Assembly (NCBI RefSeq): GCF_004358025.1
Contig: NZ_SMTL01000001.1
Span: forward strand, 372,001-436,000
Direction of reading: 5' to 3'
Source: Rhizobium deserti
Lineage (GTDB): Bacteria; Pseudomonadota; Alphaproteobacteria; Rhizobiales; Rhizobiaceae
DNA: 64,000 bases
Numbering within the stretch: position 1 is the first letter of the stretch; every line of letters starts with the position of its first letter. The translations under genes were made by a program, and so were the position numbers. The notes under the pieces are model-generated. The model was not told where the DNA came from. It worked only from the letters and a program-made list of their open reading frames with translations, and ran no database searches. Of the stretch, positions 37,988 through 44,316 are shown piece by piece.

Positions 37988-38803
37988 CTATACGGCCAAC
38001 GCCTGGCGCGCCTGCCGCATTGTCGGCGGATTGACGATGCGGTAACGCGCCTCGATAAAGCCATAGGCACCGAACGAGAACAGACCGAGCGCAGCCAGGA
38101 TATAGAGTTCCCCGCCAAACGGAAGCTGCCGCACCCAGATCAACGCGTCCGCCGTGCTGCCCGCCTGGTCTGAATCGACGGTGAAAGCTGCATATAGGAA
38201 GAATACTCCCGTAATCAGGAAAATGATTCCGCGGGCGATCAGCCCGAACATGCAAATGGCGTCGAGCGAGCGGTGTTGAGGCCAATCACGCTCGAAATAT
38301 TTCAGGTAGCCGCGTTTCGCCCCCCGGAGGATCTGGGCGATCCCGCCGCCGATGATGGCAACCGCAACAAGCCCGACCAGATAGCGTCCAAACGGCTGAC
38401 TCATGAGCCAGGCGGTCCAGCTGTCCTCGCCGCCCGAAGACCCGCCCGAGCCGAGATGCAGCGCCTGGCTCAGAGCGAAAAGTGCCAAACCGCTATAGGT
38501 GGCAGCGCTGACCAGCAGCACGGCGCGGGTTCCGTATCCCTTCGCGTCTTGCGGATGATGATCGGTATTGAAGGCCGCCTGGATCAAGCGCCAAACGATG
38601 AAGCCGAGCAGACCAACGCCGATCAAACCGAGCCAGATCTGACCAAAGGGCTGCGCAAGCAGGACTTGCATGGCGGATTTGGAGTCCAGTTTGTCCCCGC
38701 CGAAACTGGACAGCAGGGCCATACCCGCCGTTAACGCATATACGCCGCCGCGGGCTGCATAGCCAAACCGCGCCAGCCATTCGAGCTTATTTCCAGCAAT
38801 CAT
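37988..38803 (-). CDS. DUF1206 integral membrane protein
   Basis: A 271-residue protein with six hydrophobic segments arranged as three repeated pairs, the DUF1206 pattern (LARFGYAARGGVYALTAGMALL, then YGTRAVLLVSAATYSGLALFAL, then MFGLIARGIIFLITGVFFL). No function is established for the family. The ATG at 38803 has GCGGAGG just upstream; a longer frame to 38908 has no ribosome site. A canonical general-stress promoter (GGAAC-N16-CGTT) lies 28-52 bases upstream, so it is probably stress-induced, perhaps together with the PAP2 gene behind it. Confidence 0.85.
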   Translation of the reverse strand: MIAGNKLEWLARFGYAARGGVYALTAGMALLSSFGGDKLDSKSAMQVLLAQPFGQIWLGLIGVGLLGFIVWRLIQAAFNTDHHPQDAKGYGTRAVLLVSAATYSGLALFALSQALHLGSGGSSGGEDSWTAWLMSQPFGRYLVGLVAVAIIGGGIAQILRGAKRGYLKYFERDWPQHRSLDAICMFGLIARGIIFLITGVFFLYAAFTVDSDQAGSTADALIWVRQLPFGGELYILAALGLFSFGAYGFIEARYRIVNPPTMRQARQALAV

Positions 38804-38830
38804 GGGAACCTCCGCATCAGACTGGTCGAG

Positions 38831-38855
38831 AACGCAGCCGCCCTTCCCATGTTCC
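38831..38855 (-). promoter_or_regulatory. EcfG/RpoE2-type promoter of the DUF1206 gene
   Basis: On the minus strand GGAAC (38855-38851), 16 bases, then CGTT (38834-38831) match the alphaproteobacterial general stress sigma consensus. Transcription would begin about 20 bases before the ATG at 38803, just ahead of its ribosome site. Confidence 0.65.
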
Positions 38856-38963
38856 AAGCTCGGCTTTGACGGCTTCATCCTAGGAGCCACCGAAGCGCCG
38901 AGTGACATTGACCCCGCCCAAAGCTGCCATAGGTTAGCCTCGTGCAGTCTTTACCGGTGTCCC

Positions 38964-40364
38964 TTGCGCGCAGTCGACATTCTTCAACATTGGAACAGGC
39001 AGTCGCTGGCAAAGCAATTCCTGTTGGCTGGAGGGGTTGTCTCCCTATGCGCCATGCTGCTCGTCGGAGCGCTGGTCACGACACTGATCGAAGCAGCCGT
39101 CACCCGCAATTCCGCAGCCACCACCGCCCTCTATGTCGACAGCGTCATCGCCCCCATCCTGCCGGACCTCAAGACGGCTGAAACGCTTGACGATGTCACC
39201 ACCCGGGTACTCGACGAGACCTTCGGCCAGGGCGCTCTCGGCGGACGGGTTCTGTCCTTCCGGCTGTGGCGCGCAGACGGAACGGTGCTCTACTCGACCG
39301 ACAAGAGCATGGTTGGGCGCAGCTACCCACCAAGCGAGGATCTTCGGGCAGCGTTTTCCGGCCGGATGGTCGCCCAGTTCGACCGCGTTGACGACCCTGA
39401 GAGCGCCTCCGAACGGGCGTCCGGCAAACCCCTGCTGGAGATCTACAACCCCGTGCTGCAGCCTTGGTCTGGCGAGGTCGTCGCCGTATCGGAATTCTAC
39501 GAAGTCGCCGAAGAATTCTACCACAGCCTTTCACAGGCGCGGCTGCGCAGCTGGCTGGCAGTCGCCGGCGTCACGATTGCCTTTTTCCTGCTCCTGTCGG
39601 CTATCGTCTTTCGCGGTAGCCGCATCATCGACACGCAGCAGCGCGCCCTGACGCAGCGGGTCGCCGAGCTCTCCGAACTCCTGTCGCAGAACCGGGCGCT
39701 GCACGCCCGGGCGCAGCGTGCTTCCCAACGTGCCACGGCACTTAACGAAAGCTACCTGCGACGCCTCGGAGCCGATCTGCATGATGGGCCCGCACAACTC
39801 GTCGCCTATGCAGCTCTTCGGGTTGATAGCGAGGTCCTCATGGATCCCGCTGCGGCACGCCCGAAGCGGGAAGCCGAAATTCTTGCCATCAAGGACCGGC
39901 TGCAGGAAGCGATGGATGAAATCCGCAGCATATGTACCGGGCTGGTCCTGCCTGAAATAGAAACCGCCGACCTGTCTGACGTTCTGCAGCGGGCAGTCGG
40001 CGCCCACCGTCAACTAACCGGGATCCCTGTCGAACTATCTATGCAGGCCTCCTCGCGATTTTTGGCGCCGTCTGCAAAGATCTGCATCTACAGATTTGTG
40101 CAGGAGACGCTAAATAACGGCTTCCGCCACGGCGGCGGGGTCGCCCAGGCGGTTCGGCAATACTATGACGACGGCAGCATTGTGATTGAAGTCAGCGACA
40201 AGGGGCCAGGATTTGATCCCGGCAACATCCGCCCCGGAGGACTGGGATTGGCCGGTTTGAGGGAAAGGATCGAAAGCCTTGGTGGAAGTTTCGATATCTC
40301 GACCTCGCTTGAGGGGACACGAGTAAAGATGGCTCTGAACTTGAGTGAAATGGAGCATGCATGA
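38964..40364 (+). CDS. Membrane sensor histidine kinase, NarX/LuxR-system type (HisKA_3)
   Basis: A 466-residue sensor with two membrane segments (about 15-38 and 192-215) enclosing a periplasmic region of some 150 residues, a coiled linker, and a HisKA_3 kinase. The phospho-acceptor is in LRRLGADLHDGPAQLVAYAAL and the ATP site has FVQETLNNGFRHGGG, DKGPGFD and GGLGLAGLRERIESLGG. The start is uncertain: the frame is open from 38802, but that would overlap the divergent DUF1206 gene, and I favour TTG 38964. Its stop overlaps the start of the partner regulator. The periplasmic ligand is unknown. Confidence 0.82.
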   Translation: MRAVDILQHWNRQSLAKQFLLAGGVVSLCAMLLVGALVTTLIEAAVTRNSAATTALYVDSVIAPILPDLKTAETLDDVTTRVLDETFGQGALGGRVLSFRLWRADGTVLYSTDKSMVGRSYPPSEDLRAAFSGRMVAQFDRVDDPESASERASGKPLLEIYNPVLQPWSGEVVAVSEFYEVAEEFYHSLSQARLRSWLAVAGVTIAFFLLLSAIVFRGSRIIDTQQRALTQRVAELSELLSQNRALHARAQRASQRATALNESYLRRLGADLHDGPAQLVAYAALRVDSEVLMDPAAARPKREAEILAIKDRLQEAMDEIRSICTGLVLPEIETADLSDVLQRAVGAHRQLTGIPVELSMQASSRFLAPSAKICIYRFVQETLNNGFRHGGGVAQAVRQYYDDGSIVIEVSDKGPGFDPGNIRPGGLGLAGLRERIESLGGSFDISTSLEGTRVKMALNLSEMEHA

Positions 40365-41020
40365 TGTCAGAGATACGCGTTGCTGTGATTGACGATCATC
40401 CGCTGTTTCGCGAGGGCGTGATCCGCAGCCTGGGCGAGATAGACGGCTTCAACATCGTCGCCGAGGGTGGATCGCGCGACGAGGCGCTGCAGATCGTCGC
40501 TGAGCAGTGTCCGGATGTCATGCTGATGGACATTTCCATGCCCGGCAATGGCCTCGATGCCGTTGCCGGCGCTTTGGAAGCCTGCCCAGAGATTAAGATC
40601 ATCATGCTGACCGTGTCTGAGGCAAATGAAGACATCGCCAAGGCGCTGAAGCTTGGAGCCCGCGGCTATGTCTTGAAGGGCGTCGGGTCGCGTGCGCTTG
40701 CGGATGTCATACGCTCCGTCCAATCCGGTGAAAGCTACGTCTCTCCATCCCTGTCGGCGCGCCTTTTCGCTGGCCTGTCGCAGCCGGGCGCTATCGATAC
40801 GAAGCAGGACCTGATGGCGGAACTGACGGAACGCGAACACCAGGTCCTGAAACTGGTTGCATCCGGCCTTAGCAATAAGCGCGTTGCTCTGCAGCTGGAC
40901 CTTCACGAGAAGACCATCAAGCACCACATGACGCGTATCCTGGCCAAGCTGAAGGTCAGCAACCGCACCGAAGCGGCATTGGCGCTGCGCGATGCGACGG
41001 AAAACAGGTTCAGCGGTTAA
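40361..41020 (+). CDS. NarL/LuxR-type response regulator
   Basis: A 219-residue regulator with receiver (VAVIDDHPLFREGV, acceptor aspartate in DVMLMDISMPGNG, lysine in YVLKGV) and a C-terminal LuxR helix-turn-helix (LTEREHQVLKLVASGLSNKRVALQLDLHEKTIKHHMTRILAKLKVSNRTEAAL). The start overlaps the kinase stop by four bases, so the two form a pair. Its 3' end overlaps the convergent glycine-rich gene by 11 bases. Confidence 0.92.
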   Translation: MMSEIRVAVIDDHPLFREGVIRSLGEIDGFNIVAEGGSRDEALQIVAEQCPDVMLMDISMPGNGLDAVAGALEACPEIKIIMLTVSEANEDIAKALKLGARGYVLKGVGSRALADVIRSVQSGESYVSPSLSARLFAGLSQPGAIDTKQDLMAELTEREHQVLKLVASGLSNKRVALQLDLHEKTIKHHMTRILAKLKVSNRTEAALALRDATENRFSG

Positions 41021-41507
41021 AGGCTTCCAGTCTGGACCGGTCGGAGGTTGTCGCGCGGCGGTTGACGATCGTCCTGGATCGCGCGTCGCGCATTTCGTAG
41101 CGCCCGTCGACAATCCGCTCGGTGGTTCCATTCGCATGGCGGACCGCAAGCCCGCGATCCTGATCGGCGCTCCCTACCGCGGAACTCGGGCTTCCCTTCG
41201 AAGAGCTGCTTCCGGCCGAGCTCTCACCGTTGTTTCCGGCCGATTTCCCTCCTTGGCCGTTGCCGTTGCCTTTGCCACCGCCACCGTTTCCACTGCCACC
41301 ATTGCCATTGCCGCCACCGTTGCCATTTCCCCCGCCATTGCCGCCCCCGTTGCCGTTCCCACCGCCATTACCATTGCCATTTCCGGCCAGGGCTTCGCTC
41401 CAGCCGACCACGACCTTGCCGTCCTTAATGGAAACATGCTCCGGAACAAGCGCCAGTCCGGTCAAAGCGCTACAGGTAAGCAGGATCAGGTCTCTTCTCG
41501 TTTTCAT
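41010..41507 (-). CDS. Exported glycine/asparagine-rich protein
   Basis: A 165-residue protein with an N-terminal signal-like segment (MKTRRDLILLTCSALTGLAL), a short conserved-looking part (VSIKDGKVVVGWSEAL), a low-complexity block of Gly and Asn repeats (about 40-90), a Ser/Gly linker, and a charged C-terminal part (VRHANGTTERIVDGRYEMRDARSRTIVNR). The ATG at 41507 has GAGGTTG upstream. Function is unknown; the C-terminal part may be a small folded domain tethered by a flexible linker. It faces the response regulator gene and follows the small-peptide gene and its terminator. Confidence 0.7.
   Translation of the reverse strand: MKTRRDLILLTCSALTGLALVPEHVSIKDGKVVVGWSEALAGNGNGNGGGNGNGGGNGGGNGNGGGNGNGGSGNGGGGKGNGNGQGGKSAGNNGESSAGSSSSKGSPSSAVGSADQDRGLAVRHANGTTERIVDGRYEMRDARSRTIVNRRATTSDRSRLEAFNR
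41258..41390 (-). repeat. Low-complexity Gly/Asn-coding repeat
   Basis: Imperfect tandem copies of a 6-9-base unit (GGxAAxGGx read on the minus strand) encode the GNGNGGG-type stretch of the exported protein. Such tracts can change length by slippage. Confidence 0.7.
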
Positions 41508-41574
41508 TGCGACAACCTCATTTTCCGGCAACGCGTCCGCACTTCCTCTGAGTCTAGGACGTTTTGAGTCAGTT

Positions 41575-41605
41575 GAAAGGCCTGCCGGTAACAATACCGG
41601 CAGGC
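41575..41605 (-). terminator. Terminator of the 30-residue peptide gene
   Basis: GCCTGCCGGTA (41580-41590), a 4-nt loop and TACCGGCAGGC (41595-41605) form a perfect 11-bp stem. Read on the minus strand it is followed by CTTTC. It lies 45 bases after the stop of the small peptide gene. Confidence 0.65.
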
Positions 41606-41650
41606 AAGGGCTGCGCCGAGGGACTAAGACGCAGCGAAGGGAACAAGGTG

Positions 41651-41743
41651 CTAGCCGGCAGCCACTCCCAGGGCCATCAGGCTGAGAGCTAGGCAGGCTA
41701 GTGGGATAAGAAGCCACCGGGCCTGAAATACGCTGTTTTCCAT
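41651..41743 (-). CDS. Unannotated 30-residue single-span membrane peptide
   Basis: ATG at 41743 opens a 31-codon frame ending in TAG at 41653-41651. The start has a near-perfect ribosome site, CAGGAGG, eight bases upstream. The peptide begins MENSVFQARW and continues as an unbroken hydrophobic stretch of about 20 residues (LLIPLACLALSLMALGVAAG), a single membrane helix with no charged residue after Arg9. An EcfG/RpoE2-type promoter (GGAAC-N19-TT) lies upstream and a perfect stem-loop downstream, so it has every part of a complete gene. I do not recognise a family. It may be a stress-induced small membrane protein. Confidence 0.7.
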   Translation of the reverse strand: MENSVFQARWLLIPLACLALSLMALGVAAG

Positions 41744-41774
41744 GCTTTTTGCCTCCTGAAAGAACTGCCACAGC

Positions 41775-41800
41775 AACTTGCTGCATCCTTCCGCCGTTCC
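41775..41800 (-). promoter_or_regulatory. EcfG/RpoE2-type promoter of the small membrane peptide
   Basis: On the minus strand GGAAC (41800-41796), 17 bases, then AGTT (41778-41775), that is GGAAC-N19-TT, which fits the Sinorhizobium RpoE2 consensus. It is 32 bases upstream of the peptide's ATG. Confidence 0.6.
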
Positions 41801-41903
41801 CGGTCTAAAGGGGGCACAGACCTTTAACCTGAGGCACTAGGCCGTTGGCCCCGGCCGTTTCAGTCTTTGGTCTTACAAGGACACCAGACCGAGGCCTTAT
41901 AGC

Positions 41904-41929
41904 GGAACACCACCTGCCAAGCCGGGGTT
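41904..41929 (+). promoter_or_regulatory. EcfG/RpoE2-type promoter of the DUF1236 gene
   Basis: GGAAC (41904-41908), 17 bases, then GGTT (41926-41929), again GGAAC-N19-TT. It lies 62 bases upstream of the DUF1236 start and diverges from the small-peptide promoter about 100 bases away. Confidence 0.6.
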
Positions 41930-41990
41930 TAGGAGCCATTGCTGCTCGTGCAGAGCCGGCAAAATCAACGAGAAAAGTGAAGGAAACGTC

Positions 41991-42389
41991 ATGAAAACCA
42001 AGGTCCTGATACTCTCTTCAATGATCGCAACGGCTCTTGCTCCCGCAGCATTTGCGCAGCAAAGCACGGTTAATGGTGCGGCCGGCGGCGCCGTCACCGG
42101 TGCAATTGTCGGTGGTCCGGTCGGTGCAGCCGTCGGCGGCGTTGTCGGCGCTGCCGCGGGCACCGCCATCGATCCGCCGCCGGAGCGCGTCGTCACCTAT
42201 GTCGAGCAGCAGCCGGCGTCTACAGAGACCGTTGTTGTCAAGGAAAAGATCGTTGTGGGTAAGCCAGTGCCGGAAACCGTCGTGCTGACGCCGGTGCCGG
42301 AGGCACCACAATACGCCTATACCGTCGTCAACAAGCAGCGCGTCATCGTCGACCAGAAGACGCGCAATGTCGTTCAGATCGTCCGCTAG
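41991..42389 (+). CDS. Exported DUF1236 protein
   Basis: A 132-residue secreted or envelope protein. The signal peptide MKTKVLILSSMIATALAPAAFA is followed by a glycine-zipper segment (about 28-58: GAAGGAVTGAIVGGPVGAAVGG) and a C-terminal DUF1236 domain with YAYTVVNKQRVIVDQKTRNVVQIVR. DUF1236 is common in rhizobia and has no established function; the glycine zipper suggests membrane association. GAAGGAAACGTC precedes the ATG. A general-stress-type promoter lies upstream. Confidence 0.85.
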   Translation: MKTKVLILSSMIATALAPAAFAQQSTVNGAAGGAVTGAIVGGPVGAAVGGVVGAAAGTAIDPPPERVVTYVEQQPASTETVVVKEKIVVGKPVPETVVLTPVPEAPQYAYTVVNKQRVIVDQKTRNVVQIVR

Positions 42390-42841
42390 GACTTTTTGAA
42401 GCCGAGCTTCCTGCCGCCCCGCAGAACAGAATGCTGCGGGGCGGCAGGATGTCGTCGAAGATGCAGCCGAGATATTTGCTCGCGATCAGACGGCCTTGTT
42501 CACCTTCCCACCTAGGACATGACGCGCCTGAACCCGAAGCTCAGCTTCGGCGTCATCGTCTGATCGGGCGCCATCCTCGATCTTGGCTTGCCGCTGATCT
42601 TCACCCATTACTTCGGCATCTTACCAGCGTTCGCGCCAGACCGGACGAACCAGGCTTCTGCAAGAACGCAAGCGGTGACCGGCGCATTGGCCGAGCAAGA
42701 TTTCGCTCATTCCGCCCCATTTTTGGAACAGATGACGTAGCCTTACGGAAACGACCGGCTACTATCCGCGCGACGGGAATTTGCATCAAGGCGGACGTCA
42801 AGCAGGCGCGGCCATGGCAGAACAAATGGGGAGCTAGCATC
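42390..42841. other. 452-bp stretch with a strong hairpin and a possible gene remnant
   Basis: The first part holds the stem-loop at 42411-42447. A frame from ATG 42519 would read MTRLNPKLSFGVIV, stop at TGA 42561-42563, and continue as a hydrophobic segment (SGAILDLGLPLIFTHYFG) to 42740. This could be a small membrane protein broken by a stop codon, but no ribosome site supports it. No other feature was found before the peroxiredoxin ribosome site. Confidence 0.35.
42411..42447 (+). terminator. Strong stem-loop after the DUF1236 gene
   Basis: CTGCCGCCCCGCAG, a 9-nt loop and CTGCGGGGCGGCAG form a perfect 14-bp stem 21 bases after the stop codon. No T run follows, so it may end or protect the transcript in another way. 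Confidence 0.5.
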
Positions 42842-43501
42842 ATGACACTTCGCATCAACGACGTCGCACCAGACTTTACCGCCGAAACCACGCAGGGCTC
42901 GCTGCGTTTCCACGAGTGGATCGGGGACGGCTGGGCGGTGCTCTTCTCCCATCCGAAGAATTTCACACCGGTCTGCACCACCGAACTCGGCACCATGGCC
43001 GGACTTGAAAGCGAGTTCCGCAAGCGGAACGTCAAGATCATCGGCATCTCCGTCGATCCAGTTGAAAGCCACGGAAAGTGGAAAGACGATATCCGAACGG
43101 CCACGGGCTATGATGTTGAATATCCGCTGATCGGCGACCGGGATCTCAACGTCGCCAAGCTTTACGACATGCTGCCGGCAGCCGCAGGCGCCTCCTCGGA
43201 AGGCCGCACGCCGGCCGACAACGCCACTGTGCGCTCCGTTTATGTCATCGGGCCCGACAAGAAGATCAAGCTGATCCTTACCTATCCAATGACAACCGGC
43301 CGCAATTTTCACGAGATCATCCGGGCGATCGATTCCATCCAGCTTACCGCCAAGCACCAGGTGGCGACCCCGGCCAATTGGCAGCAGGGCGATGACGTGA
43401 TCATTACGGCAGCCGTGTCCAACGAAGACGCTATCGCGCGCTTCGGCTCGTTCGATACGGTCCTTCCCTACCTTCGCAAGACGAAGCAACCGACCGCCTG
43501 A
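42842..43501 (+). CDS. 1-Cys peroxiredoxin (Prx6 type)
   Basis: A 219-residue thiol peroxidase that reduces hydrogen peroxide and organic peroxides. The peroxidatic cysteine is Cys45 in HPKNFTPVCTTELG, with the assisting threonine in the same motif. A Prx6-type C-terminal domain follows (LTYPMTTGRNFHEIIRAIDSIQLT, then TPANWQQGDDVII). No second cysteine fits a resolving role, so it should be recycled by an external thiol. The ATG at 42842 has GGGGAG upstream; the frame is open to 42431 but that part does not resemble the family. Confidence 0.92.
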   Translation: MTLRINDVAPDFTAETTQGSLRFHEWIGDGWAVLFSHPKNFTPVCTTELGTMAGLESEFRKRNVKIIGISVDPVESHGKWKDDIRTATGYDVEYPLIGDRDLNVAKLYDMLPAAAGASSEGRTPADNATVRSVYVIGPDKKIKLILTYPMTTGRNFHEIIRAIDSIQLTAKHQVATPANWQQGDDVIITAAVSNEDAIARFGSFDTVLPYLRKTKQPTA

Positions 43502-43545
43502 GCCGGCCGCTGCGAAGTGATAAGGCTGCGGTATGGCCCCAGCCG

Positions 43546-44169
43546 CTAATCCAGAAGATGGCCGGCAACTTCCGCTTGCTGGCCGATCTGCTTCATGGCC
43601 GCCCTCTGACGATCGAGAACATGTGATCGTTGCGCCAGCATATCGGCCCGGCGTGACGCCATGCGCTGCGGCCTCAAATTGATATCCAGTGTTGCGATAG
43701 CGCCGTAAAGCGCGCCTTTTACGATGGCGGCCCCCGCGTAAAGGTCGCTAGCAACTTCGGCGTCGATTTCGGGGGCAATCCGGGCGGCAATCTCTAGCCC
43801 TTCGACCATGAGAAGCGCTGCCTGAAGCGGCGTTTGAGCTGCCTCGGCTCCTGTCTCGTCAAGAACTTCTTTGCGGGTTGTTTCCTCCCCATCTGTCTCG
43901 TGCGGAAGCCTCAGCGCCGCCACATATCGCCTGAAGACCTCCACATCCGCCCGTGCAAGGTCTTCCAGGCGCGTCGAGATCTGGTCGATCGGCGCCAAAA
44001 TATCGGCAGCATCAAGATTGGTCTTGATGGCCGTGGTTGCCGCTGCCATGCGGATCAACGACATGCCGATGAGACCAGACAGGATCGAGGCAGCCCCGCC
44101 CCCCAATTCCGGCGATTTCCGGCCGGTCACCTTGAGAACGTCGGATACCGTTTGCTGAAGAGGATCCAT
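43546..44169 (-). CDS. Cyclodeaminase/cyclohydrolase-family protein (FTCD C-terminal type)
   Basis: A 207-residue helical protein like the cyclodeaminase half of formiminotransferase-cyclodeaminase and the clostridial methenyl-THF cyclohydrolase FchA. The family's SPELGGGAASILSGLIGMSLIRMAA near the N-terminus is visible, and the rest is long helices with DVEVFRRYVAAL and GAAIVKGALYGAIATLDIN. If active it would act on formimino- or methenyl-tetrahydrofolate. There is no histidine-degradation gene nearby. GGAG precedes the ATG and a GGAAC-type promoter lies 28 bases further up. Confidence 0.78.
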   Translation of the reverse strand: MDPLQQTVSDVLKVTGRKSPELGGGAASILSGLIGMSLIRMAAATTAIKTNLDAADILAPIDQISTRLEDLARADVEVFRRYVAALRLPHETDGEETTRKEVLDETGAEAAQTPLQAALLMVEGLEIAARIAPEIDAEVASDLYAGAAIVKGALYGAIATLDINLRPQRMASRRADMLAQRSHVLDRQRAAMKQIGQQAEVAGHLLD

Positions 44170-44196
44170 GCTGCTTGCTCCATTGCCTCACGGATC

Positions 44197-44222
44197 AATG
44201 GATGAGGGTAGCCACACGTTCC
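44197..44222 (-). promoter_or_regulatory. EcfG/RpoE2-type promoter of the cyclodeaminase-like gene
   Basis: On the minus strand GGAAC (44222-44218), 19 bases, then TT (44198-44197). The -10 part reads CATT rather than CGTT, so it is the weakest of the four sites of this type in the region. Confidence 0.45.
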
Positions 44223-44276
44223 TTATATCCAGAAGCTAGGCCTTATCTCCGCCGGAAACGTCTTTGGTGTGGTGGC

Positions 44277-44303
44277 AAAAAGCGCGCAAGGCTTGATCCT
44301 TGC
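44277..44303 (-). terminator. Terminator of the fhuDB genes
   Basis: Read on the minus strand, GCAAGG, a 6-nt loop and CCTTGC form a 6-bp stem followed after four bases by TTTTT. It lies 14 bases beyond the fhuB stop. Confidence 0.6.
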
Positions 44304-44316
44304 CGCCGATCCCTCA

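Noticed and set aside
41258..41390. Tandem-looking repeat as a possible CRISPR array
   Set aside because: Units are 6-9 bases long, in frame with a coding sequence, and have no spacers.
41230..41685. Proline-rich plus-strand frame
   Set aside because: It mirrors the glycine/asparagine repeat of the minus-strand exported protein, which has a signal peptide and ribosome site.
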